A stretch of DNA of 64,000 nt from Eurosta solidaginis (GCF_040869045.1 NC_090322.1:181969477-182033476); one strand, 5' to 3'. Positions 46,425-59,004 are shown, counted from the first letter of the stretch. A program made the numbers and translations. Notes: generated by a model from the sequence alone, not told the origin.

Positions 46425-46680
46425 TGATCATTCTTTCAGAATTTGTTTAAAGAACGCCGAATTCAGAATTTTATTCAACTATACGATATCTTAAAATTTT
46501 TTTCAAAAACTCCCTACCTGAGCGTAAATTCAATACATTTTGACAAAAGATATGGCGTTTATGGAAAACATTCTGAGATAAGGCGCTCTTCCACCTAATC
46601 TGATATAGGGCGCCTTAACTTCCTAATTATTTTGAAACTTCGATAAGCTCTTTTTTCGTTTAAGTATCAATGTAATCGTT
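46425..46680 (+). repeat. Repeat R3, copy 1
   Basis: Shares CAGAATTTGTTT, AGAACGCC, ATTCAATACATTTTGA and AAAAGATATGGCGTTTATG with 52640-52870 in the same order. The ends are not defined. The rest of 46324-47376 shows nothing I recognise. Confidence 0.55.
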
Positions 46681-47376
46681 CCGTATAAACCGTTAATTTG
46701 AAACAATCAGAACACGTTCGTATGATACTACGTCACGAGGTCCGAATTTTCTAAATAAGTATATAAATGATATTCAAAATATAAAAACGATTCAATAAAT
46801 ACTTAAATAGAGACGAATGTACCGAACATACGGAATGAATAAGCTAACACACTCAATGAGTAAAACAGTTCATTATGGAATTTCTAATATTTCTAATGCT
46901 ATTTTCAAATGAATCGCTTTTCTGGTACAGTTTTTGACGTTCAGCTATGAATTGCAATTTCGATTTAGGTTTCGTATGTTCGTAGGTTTAGTTTCCATAC
47001 AAATCTCCTTCGCTCAGCCCCATGAATAGATTCAGGTATATTTAATAAATTTACCATAGAATCAAAAAAGGTAATACTAAGGAATTACGCAGTACAGTTC
47101 GTTTCGGGCAATTTGAAATTGTTTGCTCATATTTCTACTACTAATATTTTTATTACATTTGCGAAGAAACAACACAGTTAATGGATGCCAATTCCATTTG
47201 GGAGCAAGATGGCTGCAATTGTCAAAAATGTTGTCAGATGAACAAACCTCTTCTGATTGAATCATGGGTTGGCTATACAAACTTAGGTTGAATATGACTG
47301 TTATTCCTATTTGCCATAAGTATTCAGATAATTCTCATTCGCAACGAAAAATAAACTTGATAAAAACAAATACACG

Positions 47377-47690
47377 TAACACACAAATTAATATAGAGAC
47401 AGAATTTCTGCATTGTGTTGTTAGTGTAGAAATGAGATAAACTGAATTAAGCTAGGAAACAAATACAAGCATGATAGCCTAGTGGTTAATGCACCTGCAG
47501 TTTCACCGTGTGATTCGCGGTTCGAATCTCGGTTAAACCTTTGATAACATTACGAAATTGCCTGATGATGATTACGTGGCGGTTTTTGAAATGGTACCAT
47601 CGCAATATGCCAGTAAATGTTTCTTTCTTTTCAGTTTCTCTTAGAAAAACATAATAATTGAATATTCAATTATTATAAGCCGGTGTTAAG
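47377..47690 (+). repeat. Repeat T: tRNA-like box pair plus perfect palindrome end
   Basis: An A-box-like TAGCCTAGTGGTTAATGC at 47475-47492 and B box GGTTCGAATCT at 47519-47529, about 90-150 bases from the left edge. The unit ends with a perfect 26-base palindrome whose half is ATAATAATTGAAT, followed by AAGCCGGTGTT. An inverted copy lies at 63602-63906. Probably a tRNA-derived SINE, although the palindromic end is unusual for one. Confidence 0.7.
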
Positions 47691-48689
47691 ATGATGCATT
47701 CCTAAATATTCAGATAATCTTTAGAGTGGTACAGATGTTTCTCGTTTTTGATCATATCCTATGGCTGGTGCTTTTATACTGTTTTGTGTCAATTTTTTCG
47801 ACCCAAATGTTTGAAAATCTATATATAGGAAAGGAGAGAAGTAAAAGATACAGCGAAAAGATCTAAGTAGGATACGGAATATAAAAGGCAGTAGGGCATT
47901 AAAGAAGCCCGGGAAGGAAGATACAAAGGAAGATTAGGAAGTAGGGGAGACCAAGGGGAGTAGCGAAGAATGACAACGGCTTCAAATATTTTTTGAAACT
48001 TCCAGATATACAAAAGATCGGGAAAGTCAATTTTTTTTTCAGGATCACTTAGGCATAGGCAATAAATAATTTATATGTCGGAACGTTAGCCGAATCGAAT
48101 AGTCAGGGGCGTTTTCGCCGTCACAAGTTAGATTAAAAATTAATGGAGGACAACAATCCTTTAGATGGCTTCATATGGTATTTTATTTTTCAGGGTGACC
48201 CATATCAGTTAGATCGGTAATAAATAACTTGTAGAGCAAATCGCGAAATATACGACTATACGAAAACCTAAAAAACAGCTGACTTTTCTTTACACTATAA
48301 TCAGAGTTGGGAGCAAAACTTGTACTAACAGCGCTTAAGTCTGAGCTATATGAATTTAAATTAATTACTCAAAGCAAGCAACTATATTATAGCCACCTAC
48401 AACAGAACCAGTTAAGAACGCATCCAAAAAGTCTGCAAAGGGCGACAAATGCCAGTTCGTAGGACATCACAATGTTAGAAGTGTCAGTTGAAAGCACTCC
48501 GAAAGGACAGAATTGAAATGAGTACCCCCTCTTAATGAGAAAGTACTGCGCTAGTTCGGAATTAGTGTGATTCGCTGCAGGGTTATAGATAAGAGACTCA
48601 CTAAAGATGGTGAAAACAGCGCTTACTGTGAAAGTTCAGGCATTTGGATGTCCAAGTGTTTGACCCAGTGTGGCTCAGTGGCATCAGAA
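47691..48689. other. No gene seen; purine-rich tract at 47820-48000
   Basis: 47820-48000 is A/G-rich on the plus strand, like 16520-17260. The start CAGAGTTGGGAGC at 48303 resembles a hAT tip but has no partner. Confidence 0.4.
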
Positions 48690-49520
48690 AATCTCAACAG
48701 ATATGGACGAAATTTGGCAAACAAATAGCTGTGCCTGAAATGTTCTTTTCAGGACTTTTTGAAATCATTTAAGCACCATTTCAAGAGAGTTTCAGTATGG
48801 TTTTCGGGATCATTTCGGGCTACTATAACTGCAAAACTATTTCGTGATGGTATCGAGATAAATCCAAGACTACATCGTATTAATTTCTAAACTCTTCCAG
48901 GAATGATTTTCGGATAATGTAGTGATTGTGTTTGGAAACATTTAGTAATCACTTAGGAACTATCTTACGAAATCATTTCGGGAGGAGTCTAGGGATAATT
49001 TCGTTTTTGTTTCCATCATAATTTCAGAGCAATTTAATGTCAAGATTGTTTTATTATTTCTATTCAGGATAATTTTCGAGTCAATTGTTACGAGATAGTT
49101 TAATAATTGTTTGCGAGGTAAATTCGTTATTATTATTTATTATATTTTTAGATCTTTTCAGGGCTATTTCGGGATCACGTAGGGATAATAATGGGATTGT
49201 TTTCAGTATAACCTTGGGATTGTTTTCGGGAACATTTCGCGGCTGCTACAAAATAGTTTCGGGGCTTTTCGGAATATTTTCGAGATTGTTGTCGCATAAC
49301 TTCGGGTTCCTCTCGGGATTTAATTCGGGATCATTTCCGAGCCATTTCGGGATTGTTTCCGGGTTGGGTTCAAAAATTTTAGCGGGATGAGTTCGAAATT
49401 ATTTTGTGACAATTTCAATAATATTTTAAAACTATCTTTGAATAATTACGGCATTGTTTTCGAGATCACTTCGGGAATCATTTTGGGATTGTTTTCAATA
49501 TAACTTCAGAACTATCTTTT
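48690..49520 (+). repeat. Degenerate TTTCGGGAT minisatellite
   Basis: Short units of roughly 16-22 bases such as ATTTCGGGATTGTTTTC and GGGATCATTTCGGG recur throughout, most regular at 49150-49370. The open frame 49085-49390 (SGTFRGCYKIVSGLFGIFSR...) is a translation of the repeat, not a protein family. Confidence 0.7.
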
Positions 49521-50257
49521 GAAAGTTTTTTTTGTTTTTTTTTTTTTTTGAAATCGTTATATACACACATATAGCATTTCTAATTGAGATCTTTCTGGCG
49601 CACACAGAGTCCTGCTTCATAATAAGATACAAATGACAAAACCGTCCCAACTCAAAACAAAATGCATAGATATCGAAAATCACCCTAGCGCCCGTACACA
49701 CAAAAATAAAAACCTGATAACACTATCAGCGAGCAAAATATGCCCAAATAGAAAGGAAATAAAATAAATGAAAATATTGTCTGTTGTCCTGTATTTACGT
49801 ACTTATGTACGTATATGTAGGTGTGCATTAAGTATTTACACAAGTAAATAGAGATTATTTTGGGCGACAAAATAGTAAATAAAATGAAATATGTGCATCG
49901 GCTAATTTCTGTTTTCAAAATATGCATCCACAGAAATGTATGTATAAATATAAAGTGATATATATACATAACTATCAACATAGTACATACATATGTATGT
50001 ATGCAATTATATATGCATTTGCATCCGTATGACCATCCTCAGTTCGGTCAGTCCGATTAAGAAATCAGCAAAAGTATTTGTAGAATATGTAAATTGCCGC
50101 CAGTTTGTAAACAAGTAACTACTTTCATTTTCAAAGTCCAGAGATATTAATAGTACTTGGGATATATGTATGCACATATTGTGTACATATGCATAATACA
50201 TACATCCATACGAAAATTTACCCAGCAGTAGTTGAGATAAGTTTGCTTTGAAACGTT
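49521..50257. other. No gene seen
   Basis: CATACATATGTATG-type words near 49800-50210 and a T-run at 49526-49548. Confidence 0.45.
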
Positions 50258-52252
50258 AACAAGTAAGGAAGGCTAAGTTCGGGTGTAACCGAACATTACA
50301 TACTCAGCTGAGAGCTTTGGAGACAAAATAAGGGAAAATCACCATTAAGCAAAACGAACCTAGGGTAAACCTGGAATGTGTTTTTGTGACATGTGTATCA
50401 AATGGAAGGTATTAAAGAGTATTTTAAAAGGGAGTGAGCCCTAGTTCTATAGGTGGACGCCATTTCGGGATATCGCCATAAAGGTGGATCAGGGGTGACG
50501 CTAGAATGTGTGTTGTACGATATGGGCATCAAATGAAAGGTGTTAATGAGTATTTTAAAAGGGAATGGGTCTTAGTTTTATAGGTGGACGCCTTTTCGAG
50601 ATATCGCCATGAAGGTGGACCAGAGGTGACTCTAGAATGTGTTTGTACGATATGGGTTTCAAATGGAAGGTATTAAAGAGTATTTTAAAAGGGAGTGGGC
50701 CATAGTTCTATAGGTGGGCGCCATTTCGGGATATTGCCATAAAGGTGGATCAGGGGTGACGCTAGAATGTGTGTTGTACGATATGGGTATCAAATGAAAG
50801 GTGTTAATGATTATTTAAAACCTAGTGGGCCTTAGTTCTATAGGTGGACGCCTTTTCGATATATCGCCATAACGGTAGACCAAGGATAACTCTAGAAGGT
50901 ATAATTGAGGGGTTTAAATGGGAGTGGCCCTTAGTTGTATATGTGAAAGCGTTTTCGAGATATCGACCAAAATGTGGACCAGGGTGACCCAGAACATCAT
51001 CTGTCGGCTACCGCTAATTTATTTATATATGTAATACCACGAACATATCAAAACTTTTTCATTTTCTTTTACTTAATATCGTAGGTGTCACACCCATTTA
51101 ACAGTTTTTTTCTAAAGTTATATTTTGCGTCCATAAACCAATCCAATTACCATGTTTCATCCCTCTTTTCATATTTTGTTTAGAATTAATGCATTTTTTC
51201 ATTTTTCGTAATTTTCGATGTCGAAAAAGTAGGCGTGGTCATAATGGGATTCCGGCCATTTTTTATATCAAGATAAAGTGAGCTCAGATTAGTACGTGAA
51301 CTAAGTTTAGTACAGATATATCGATTTTTGCTCAAGTTATCGTGTTAACGGCCGAGCGGAAGGACAGACGGTTGGTTGTGTATAAAAACTGGGCGTGGCT
51401 TTAACCGATTTCGCCCATTTTCACAGAAAACAGTTATCGTTATAGAATATATGCCCCTATAAAATTTCACAAGGATTGGTAAATTTTTGTTCGATTTATG
51501 GCATTAAAAGTATCCTAGACAAATTTAATGAAAAAGGGCGGAGCCACGCCCATTTTGAAATTTTATTTTATTTTTGTATTTTGTTGCACGATATCATTAC
51601 TGGAGTTGAATGTTGACATAATTTCCTTATATACAGTAAAGATATTAAATTTTTTGTTAAAATTTGACTTTAAAAAAAGTCTTTTTTAAAAGTGGGCGTG
51701 TTCGTCATCCGATTTTGCTAATTTTTATTAGCACACATATAGTAATAGGAGTAACGTGCCTGCAAAACTTCATGATGATATCTTCAACGACTGCCAAATT
51801 ACAGCTCGCAAAACTTTTAAATTACCTTCTTTTAAAAGTGGGCGGTGCCACGCCCATTGTCCAAAGTTTTACTAATTTTCTATTTTGCGTCATAAGGTCA
51901 ACGCACCTCCCAAGTTTCATCGCTTTATCCGTCTTTGGTAATTATCGCACTTTTTCGGTTTTTCGAAATTTTCGATATCGAAAAAGTGGGCGTGGTTGTA
52001 GTCCGATTTCGTTCATTTTAAATAGCGATCTGAGATGAGCGCCCAGGAACCTACATACCAATTTCATTAAGATGCCTCAAAATTTACTCAAGTTATCGTG
52101 TTTACGGACGGATGGACGGACGGACATGGCTAAATGAATTTCTTTTTTCGCCCAGATCATTTTGATATATAGAAGTCTATATCTATCTCGATTAGTTTAT
52201 GCCGTTACGGATTACGTTTATACTCTGTGAGCTCTGCTCAGCTGAGTATAAC
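50258..52252 (+). mobile_element. Helentron-like family A, long copy
   Basis: Starts AACAAGTAAGGAAGGCTAAG. A 6-bp hairpin GTTCGG/CCGAAC (50277-50294) and subterminal ATACTCAGCTGAG (50300-50312) follow; the exact inverse CTCAGCTGAGTAT lies at 52237-52249 just before the right end. From about 50360 to 50990 there are four to five tandem units with a ~131-bp period (CTAGAATGTG at 50501, 50632, 50762). The rest carries GGGCGTGG, CACGCCCA and GTTATCGTGTTAACGG blocks. No coding capacity (the frame 51664-52038 is incidental). Confidence 0.75.
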
Positions 52253-52639
52253 AAAATCAGTATAATAAAAATTCTTTCGAGAAAGTAGTAAATCTTTCAA
52301 GGCCCTAATTTAGTTGGAATCGAAAATAAAATCGATTTGAGTGGCTTTTTTTTAAGTTTGCAAAAGGCCACTCTTTAAAAATTTAAGACTTTTAGATATT
52401 TACTGCTAGTAAATTTTTTCATATTGTTAAATATTTGGCCTTAGAAATCTGGTTTGATTTACTTTGACCATTGCCGAGGTATTTTATTTTGTTTTTTTTT
52501 TTCGAAATACGCCATAGTGCACTTCAAATATAATTAAAAATTTAGATGCACTCTTCCACGTTGATTGAAAAGTCTTCAGAGCCGCTTCTCTTAGAAAATA
52601 TTCATCTGACTTAACATATCGACAGCTGAGTGGAGTATT

Positions 52640-52870
52640 TCATAAGAATTTTTAAAATCATCATATTTCAGAATTTGTTTGCAGAACGCCCTAATTCAAT
52701 ATATTTTGAAAAGAGATATGACGCTTATGCAAAAAATTCTGATATGGTTCGTCCTTTAAACGAATTTAAAAATAGGGTGCTTTTGGAAGAAATCTTGAAA
52801 AATATTCTAATATTGTGCGTTTTCGAAACGTCTGCCGAAATAGGATGAAACTTCACTCAGCTGCCGAAAT
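52640..52870 (+). repeat. Repeat R3, copy 2
   Basis: CAGAATTTGTTTGCAGAACGCC, ATTCAATATATTTTGAAAAG and AGATATGACGCTTATGCAAA parallel 46425-46680. Its small open frame is not a known protein. 52253-52639 shows nothing recognised. Confidence 0.55.
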
Positions 52871-52929
52871 GCTTTTAAGAGTTGACATAGGCGCTACATT
52901 AATCATTAAGCTATCAATATGATTAATAT

Positions 52930-53600
52930 TATGATATTATGATTGCAAAGCACTTGTGTTTATTTTTAAATTTTGTGAACAAATTTTTATTTTCCTAAAT
53001 CAGCAGCAAATTTTTATAAAATTTCGTTATTTTAATTTATTTTCGAAAATTTCAAGGAAACAAAAAAAGTCCATGTATTTTGTAACTGAAACTTTCCAAA
53101 TCGATTTTAAAAACGTTTTTTTAGAGCACAAGTTATAAAAAGTAAAATAAATAAATGCAAGCCGCGATAACCTCAGAAGAGATTTTAGGCCGAGCTTTTC
53201 TTCCAATTTGCGTTATGTTCCTTTTTAATTTTACACACAAATTGGAAAGACGGGCCTTACATGTTTTATGCCGCCTCCGAACGGCATCTATAAGGCAGAT
53301 GAATTTTCACTGAGAAACTTTTCATGGCAGAAATACACTCGGAGTGTTTTCTAAATCACTGCCGAGGGTCGACCCCGTTTAGAAAAAATTATTTCTGATT
53401 GCAAAAAACTTGTTTCTTAACTTTCGATGTGACTTTGTCCGGGGCTGCAACTCAGAATCTTCTGTGTGGTAGGCGGAGTACGCTACCACCACACCACGGA
53501 GGCCGCCAAGTACAAGTTTTAGGTCTCGCAAATTCGCCCTAATTTTTGACAAATTTTTTCGAACGGTTTTTCAAATTTTCTTATATATATAAACTTATTT
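52930..53600. mobile_element. Family M copy interrupted by SINE1
   Basis: AGCAGCAAATTTTTATAAAATTTCG, TTTTGTAACTGAAAC and CAAATTCGCCCTAATTTTTG correspond to family M arms, with SINE1 inserted at 53138-53511. Ends are degraded. Confidence 0.5.
53138..53511 (-). mobile_element. SINE1 copy 3, diverged
   Basis: Same layout as copies 2 and 4 but more substitutions (TTTTCTTCCAATTTGCGTTA, GTCGACCCCGTTTAG). Flanks ACAAGTTATA (53128-53137) and ACAAGTTTTA (53512-53521) match 9/10. The most diverged full copy, hence probably the oldest. Confidence 0.8.
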
Positions 53601-54108
53601 CATGAATGAGTTTTTCTATTTTAGGAATTATATATGACTCAAGACTAATACTGTCCCACTCCCACACCTCCCCCTATGATACTCCGTATCCATAATTTTT
53701 AGAATAGGTTGGCCTGAAAAAACTTCGCGGAAGAAAAAGTATTTCAAATGTTAACAGATTTTTTAGAAAAGTTCTGTCCCTGGTCACTTTTCTGGAAAGA
53801 AAATCCTCTCAATATTAACCTAATCAAAAAGATACCCTTGTACCAAATTTCAAGCAAATCGCACGAAAAATTATTTTTTTTTTTTGGAAAATTTCGGTCC
53901 CTGGTCCAAGTTCTTAATATTATCTTAATCAAAGATATATATAGTCAAAGGAGTATTACATAAAAAAAATAGTTTTTTAGAAAAAATCGGCCGCTGGGCA
54001 ACCTCTACTATTTTTGGTTCCTGCTGTAAACCAGACATTAAGGTAAAACAAAGAAAAAATTGCTACAGAAAATTAGACACCCTAATGCGCTTACTATATA
54101 TTTTAAGC
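53601..54108. other. No gene seen
   Basis: GTCCCTGGTC and AATATTA..CTTAATCAAA words recur in 53770-53940, a weak direct duplication. Nothing else. Confidence 0.4.
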
Positions 54109-54116
54109 TACATAAT

Positions 54117-54538
54117 CAGAGCTGCTTAATCCCATATAAAGTTCTGGCACTTTTGTTTTTGTTTTGCCTGAAGAATAGGCGCAGATACAAATTCATACTT
54201 TGAATATAAAAAAATATTTTCAAAACACTGCCCTCAAAAAACTGCCCTCACATATAAATTCGATTCATATGAAAGTGCTTGAATTTCATATGAAAGTGCA
54301 AGGAAAAAGCACTTCCATATGAAGCCAAGTTACTTCATTATGATATTCAAATTTACACTAACAAATTGACAACAAAAATTTTTTTCAAAAATAATGGGAC
54401 CATCAAAATTCTTTGAACATTTAAAATAATTTTTATTATTATTATTATTTTTTTTAATTCAAAAAAGTTTCAGTGTGCATATAACTTTGTATATGTATCG
54501 TGATTTGCACTTCCATATAAAAAATTTGAACAGCCCTG
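54117..54538. mobile_element. hAT-type MITE, 422 bp
   Basis: The ends CAGAGCTGCTTAA and, inverted, CAGGGCTGTTCAA are hAT-like. Flanks TACATAAT (54109-54116) and AACACAAT (54539-54546) match 6/8, a decayed 8-base duplication. The interior repeats CATATGAAAGTGC. Confidence 0.6.
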
Positions 54539-54833
54539 AACACAATGTTTATGTTAACAAATGTGCAAAAACACTTTTAAAAGAAACTCATATGTAAATA
54601 ATCCATAGATATATCACCTTATCTTGTCTTTCCCGATGAGTCGCTAAAATTTTTCAAATATCTTTTATTTACTCAATTTTCTTTTATTTCATTTTATGTG
54701 TCTCCTTGTGGCTCAGCGGGTGCCGTGTTGGTTGGTTTTAAGTGCTCCAGTAGGCAGATTAGCATTGTAGTGGATTTGATTTTATCTGCAATGCAGCAGG
54801 CACCAAACTGCACATCTAAGTATATGTACATTA

Positions 54834-56012
54834 GACCGTTTCAGAAAAAAAGTATTTCTTTTTTTCGCTTCTGTTGAGTGTGAAAATCCACTGTTGAATT
54901 ACGATTTATATTTATATAAAAACTTTGATGTAACAAGAACGAGATGGAGTACTTGCTGTCACAAGCGAAGCACAGCGCAACTGCGCGTTAACAATCACTT
55001 CATTATTGCCAGATACAGTATGTGTTGGAGCCACTTGATTGAAGGAATGTTGCTGATACTTAAGCTGATAATGTGCTACAATAGAGCAGCGAATATTTTT
55101 ATGTTGAGTTTGGTTTGATAGTGATGATCAATAGATTGTCAACATTTTATTAAACGAACGCACTACGTTGCCACAGCTGCTCCAACTTTGCCTAATAACG
55201 TGATGCTCTGCCATTAAAAGTAACACTGCTGCAGCAACTACAGTCGAACATACCCATACACTCGAGGCTTTGAAAGCTGTAGTCTATCTACGCTAACGAA
55301 TGAATGTAAATGCTCCAAACCAGAAGGTATTCCCATGGACCCCGATTTTAGTAGCAGGGAAAGGGAACTATGTCCATTAATTTCGATTAAGCAATTATAG
55401 AACGACTTGAACTCTCTAGGTGTGCCCCAGTGGGTTAGGGGGCTAAGAATATACCCGCGGTAGGTATGCCTGTCGTCAGAGGCGACTTAAATACCAAATT
55501 GATCAAGGGGTTGTGTAGCGCAACCCCTCTCAGGGGTTTGCCAGCGCAATATATAGCTTCTCCATCCCAATTGTCAACCTCACATACCCGTGGCAAATCC
55601 TGTTTCATTAACAGCCGAGGCTCTGGCCACCCCAAACTCCTGGTGGTTCTAGGAGGTGGGAGGGCGTTATGGCATAGAAGATTTCATGTGGTCATACCAA
55701 ATCCTTCCCGAGATGTTCGGACTAGTACCAAGGCCTTATCGCTACAACAACAACCTTCTAAGTGTTGCCAGTTGGCGTCATTTACCGCTAAGGATGCATG
55801 GCGAGCGTGTTGGCTGTGAGGCAGCCAAATTCGCCTTTATGGTTTAGCGTCAAACAATTTTTATATTTTTTGAACTAAGAATGGAAGTAATTTTTCCCGA
55901 ACCATTCTATGGAGAATTTCAAAGGGATATCCACACTAACTTTTCTAATAATATTTTTCACACTCAAAATTAACTGTCCAGGGCATCTCGAAAAAAAAAC
56001 TATAAAACGGTC
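54834..56012. mobile_element. Probable TIR element with TA flanks, containing SINE2
   Basis: GACCGTTTCAGAAAAAAAG at left and, inverted, GACCGTTTTATAG at right, each next to TA (54832-54833, 56013-56014). Only the outer 8 bases match perfectly, so the pairing is tentative. It contains a SINE2 insertion and no transposase. Confidence 0.4.
55423..55756 (+). mobile_element. SINE2 copy with target duplication
   Basis: Begins TGCCCCAGTGGGTTAGGGGG and ends GCTACAACAACAACC. Flanks TCTAGGTG (55415-55422) and TCTAAGTG (55757-55764) match 7/8. About 65 bases before the tail are missing compared with 32941-33341, including the putative stem-loop. Confidence 0.75.
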
Positions 56013-56237
56013 TAATATAGATGTATGTGCAGTACTTATGTATATAAGTTTATCATAAGCAGCCGCAATGCATATCGTTGGCATTTAGAAAATATAAAAT
56101 CTTTGTTTATTTCTGTCTTTTTGGCTCTTCGACATTTGTTTTGTAAAAATATTTGCTCAATCAGGGACGTGCACCAAATGAAAAATTTGAATGAAATAAT
56201 GGATGGGTTAGTTTCATTTAAAAGTACGAACCACTTC

Positions 56238-56968
56238 TTATACTCAGCTGAGCTCAATGAGTATATTAATTTTGTTTGCATAACGTCATAAACTAATCGA
56301 GATAGATATAGACTTCCATATATCAAAATGATCTGGGCGAAAAAATAAATTCATTTAGCCATGTCCGTTCGTCCGTCCGTAAACACGACAACTTGAGTAA
56401 ATTTTGAGGTATGTTAATGAAATTTTGGTATCTGGTATGTGAGTTCCTGGACACTCGTCTCAGATCGCTATTTAAAATGAACGAAATCGGACTATAACCA
56501 CGCCCACTTTTGCGATATCGAAAATTTCGAAAACCCAAAAAGTGCGATAATTCATTACCAAAGACCGATAAAGCGATGAAACTTGGCAGGTGGTTTGAAT
56601 TTATGACGCAGAATAGAAAATTAGTAAAATTTTGGGCAGTGGGCGTGGCACCGCCCACTTTTAAAAGAATGTATTTTAAAAGTTTTGCAAGCTGTAATTT
56701 GGCAGTCGTTGCAGATATCATGATGAAATTTGGCAGGAACGTTCTCCTATTACTATATGTGTTCTTAATAAAAAAAAATTTGCAAAATCGGAAGACGAAC
56801 ACGCCCACTATAAAATAAAATTTTATAGTCAAATTTTAATAAAAAATTAAATATCTTTACAGTATATAAGAAAATTATGTCAACATTCAGCTCCAACATT
56901 TGTCTCCAAAGCTCTCAGCTGAGTATGTAATGTTCGGGTACACCCAAACTTAGCCTTCTTTACTTGTT
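56238..56968 (-). mobile_element. Helentron-like family A, internally deleted copy
   Basis: Minus orientation: 5' tip at 56968 (plus strand TACTTGTT), subterminal CTCAGCTGAGTATG near 56915-56930, 3' end at 56238 (TTATACTCAGCTGAG). Shares GGGCGTGGCACCGCCCACTT and GTCCGTTCGTCCGTCCGT with the long copy but lacks more than 1 kb, including the 131-bp tandem units. Confidence 0.75.
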
Positions 56969-57439
56969 AGTTTCAAAATTTATATTCGCAATCTTGAACT
57001 TAATGCTTTTAACGCAAATCTTGTCAAAAGTCGACGATTCCTAGACATGACGAAAAAATAGATTTTTTTTGTCCAAGATGTCCCCTGTTTAAACGAATAT
57101 TAAATTGTGAATGTTAAACTTTGAAAACTAAACTTTGAATGTTGTGGCAAATGCCGTTTTTTAGCGGGTTCAAAACAGCGTCGACTCGAAATTGGTGGAC
57201 GTCCCTGCGCAAAAGTATGTACTTACACATACATATCTACTTACATGCAGACAAACATCTGGGGCATTCCATTCATGCTACTCCTGCCGATTGGTTTCGT
57301 ATCACCAATTTCGCTGAAATTTACACACTTTGTTTGGTAACCCGCGAAAAAGGTTAAAACGATATTTTACCTTATTTTATGTTATTTAAGACTTGCCGAT
57401 TTTCCTTTAATAACACGACTCGACGACTTGGATAAGAAA
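56969..57439. other. No gene seen
   Basis: Short frame 57139-57357 has no domain. Nothing recognised. Confidence 0.45.
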
Positions 57440-57865
57440 ATTTATGAATTTTTAATGGAACTATGCAAACCATTTATTTATTTATGCAAACCAATCTTTT
57501 AAATGGCTAGAAAAAAATCCAAAATTCGAGAAAATTTTTCGAAAATATCGAGCTTTTTATTTAAAGTTCCTTGAATTTTTTCAGTATGCAGTTTTGTGAC
57601 CCAATCAATTTTAGTTGAACAAAGTAAAAGTTTCCGAAGGGTGTTTTAAATTTTCTTTCATACGAAAGATGCATAACTATTTCTCTTTTGTTTATGGAAG
57701 AAAATTTGAAAATCAAAATACCTGTAAAATGTAGTTTATTAGATCAAAATTTATCGGTCTACATATGCAGTTTTGCAGTCTCAAAATAATTCAGAAACCT
57801 CTACTTAAAAAGTTCGAAATTTTCATAAAATTTTCTCGAGTTTGGCAAATTTTTCGATCGTCTTT
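57440..57865. mobile_element. Family M fragment
   Basis: GGCTAGAAAAAAATCCAAAA, GAGCTTTTTATTTAAAGTTC and CAGTATGCAGTTTTGTGACC match family M interiors (compare 12230-12300). Both tips are missing. Confidence 0.5.
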
Positions 57866-57938
57866 CAATGGTTGGAAGAGAAGTTCGGCCTAAAATCTCT
57901 TCGGAGGTCATCGCGCCTTACATTTATTTATTTATAAG
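57866..57938 (+). mobile_element. SINE1 tail fragment
   Basis: GAAGAGAAGTTCGGCCTAAA to CGCGCCTTACATTTATTTAT is the SINE1 3' end alone, in the same orientation as, and 68 bases before, the full copy at 58006. Confidence 0.8.
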
Positions 57939-58005
57939 TTGAAGTTTTTGGCTGAACATGGCAAACGGCCTCAAACTTCGTAAAATAGTAAAACAGCTGA
58001 TTTTT

Positions 58006-58365
58006 GGCGGCCACCGTGGTGTGATGGTAGCGTACTCCGCCTACCACACCGTATGCCCTGGGTTCGCACCCCGGGCAAAGCAACATCAAAATTTTAGAAA
58101 TAAAGTTTTTAAATTAGAAGACAATTTTTCTAAGCGGGGTCGCCCCTCGGCAGTGTTTGGCAAGCACTCCGGGTGTATTTCTGCCATGAAAAGCTCTCAG
58201 TGAAAACTCATCTGCCTTGCAGATGCCGTTCGGAGTCGGCATAAAACATGTGGGTCACGTCCGGCCAATTTGTAGGGAAAATCAAGAGGAGCACGACGCA
58301 AATTTGGAAGAGAAGCTCGGCCTTAGATCACTTCGGAGGTTATCGCGCCTTACATTTATTTATTT
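58006..58365 (+). mobile_element. SINE1 copy 4, full length, perfect target duplication
   Basis: The best copy. A perfect 11-base duplication AGCTGATTTTT flanks it (57995-58005, 58366-58376). Head GTGGTGTGATGGTAGCG and GGGTTCGCACCCCGGGC closely follow tRNA-Gly box spacing. The body ends CGCGCCTTACATTTATTTAT. The perfect duplication suggests a young insertion. Confidence 0.93.
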
Positions 58366-58539
58366 AGCTGATTTTTAATGTCAAAATCACAAATAAAGTA
58401 GTCGGTAGTTTTAGGTAGATCCATTTATCGAGATTTATTTCAACGTAGTAAATCGAAATGAGGGTTCGAGCTAACAAATTTTTATATTTGGATTCAGTAT
58501 GTCAAGATATATATGAACAATGTTAAATTCCCCGTTCAG

Positions 58540-58675
58540 AACAACTTTTTTCTAATTGAACAAACTTTTCTAATTTGTTTTTGGTGCTTTGTCCGGAAAC
58601 TGAACCCAGGATCTCCGGTATTGTAGGCGGAGCACGCTACCAACACACCACGGCGACCGCCACATACGTACGGCC
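58540..58675 (-). mobile_element. SINE1 head fragment
   Basis: Plus strand GCTTTGTCCGGAAACTGAACCC, GGCGGAGCACGCTACC and CACACCACGGCGACCG are the inverse of a SINE1 head. Body and tail are missing. Confidence 0.7.
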
Positions 58676-59004
58676 GCCAATACCCAGTAATTTTGAAGGA
58701 AAAGTTTTCAAAAATATATATTTTTCCAAGTTCATATCTCTAGATTTGAGCACAAAAATCTTTCCGAAGGGTTAATTACCCTAAATGTCTCAAAATCGGT
58801 GATCCAAAATCCATCGATATAATATATTAGCATGGAATGCCCCATATACGAGAATTAGTAAGCACACCGTCTATTAATAGACTGTTGGCCGAAGCATAAC
58901 TTTTTAGTAGGATAGATAATGGAAGTAGAAGAGAAACAATGTGAATTTTATGATTTTAAAAGAAATGTTTTAAAATTATTGCAATTGCAATTTTGAAAAT
59001 ATGG
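58676..59004. other. No gene seen
   Basis: Nothing recognised. Confidence 0.45.

Noticed and set aside
48303..48440. Second hAT MITE starting CAGAGTTGGGAGC
   Set aside because: No inverse end and no 8-base duplication found.
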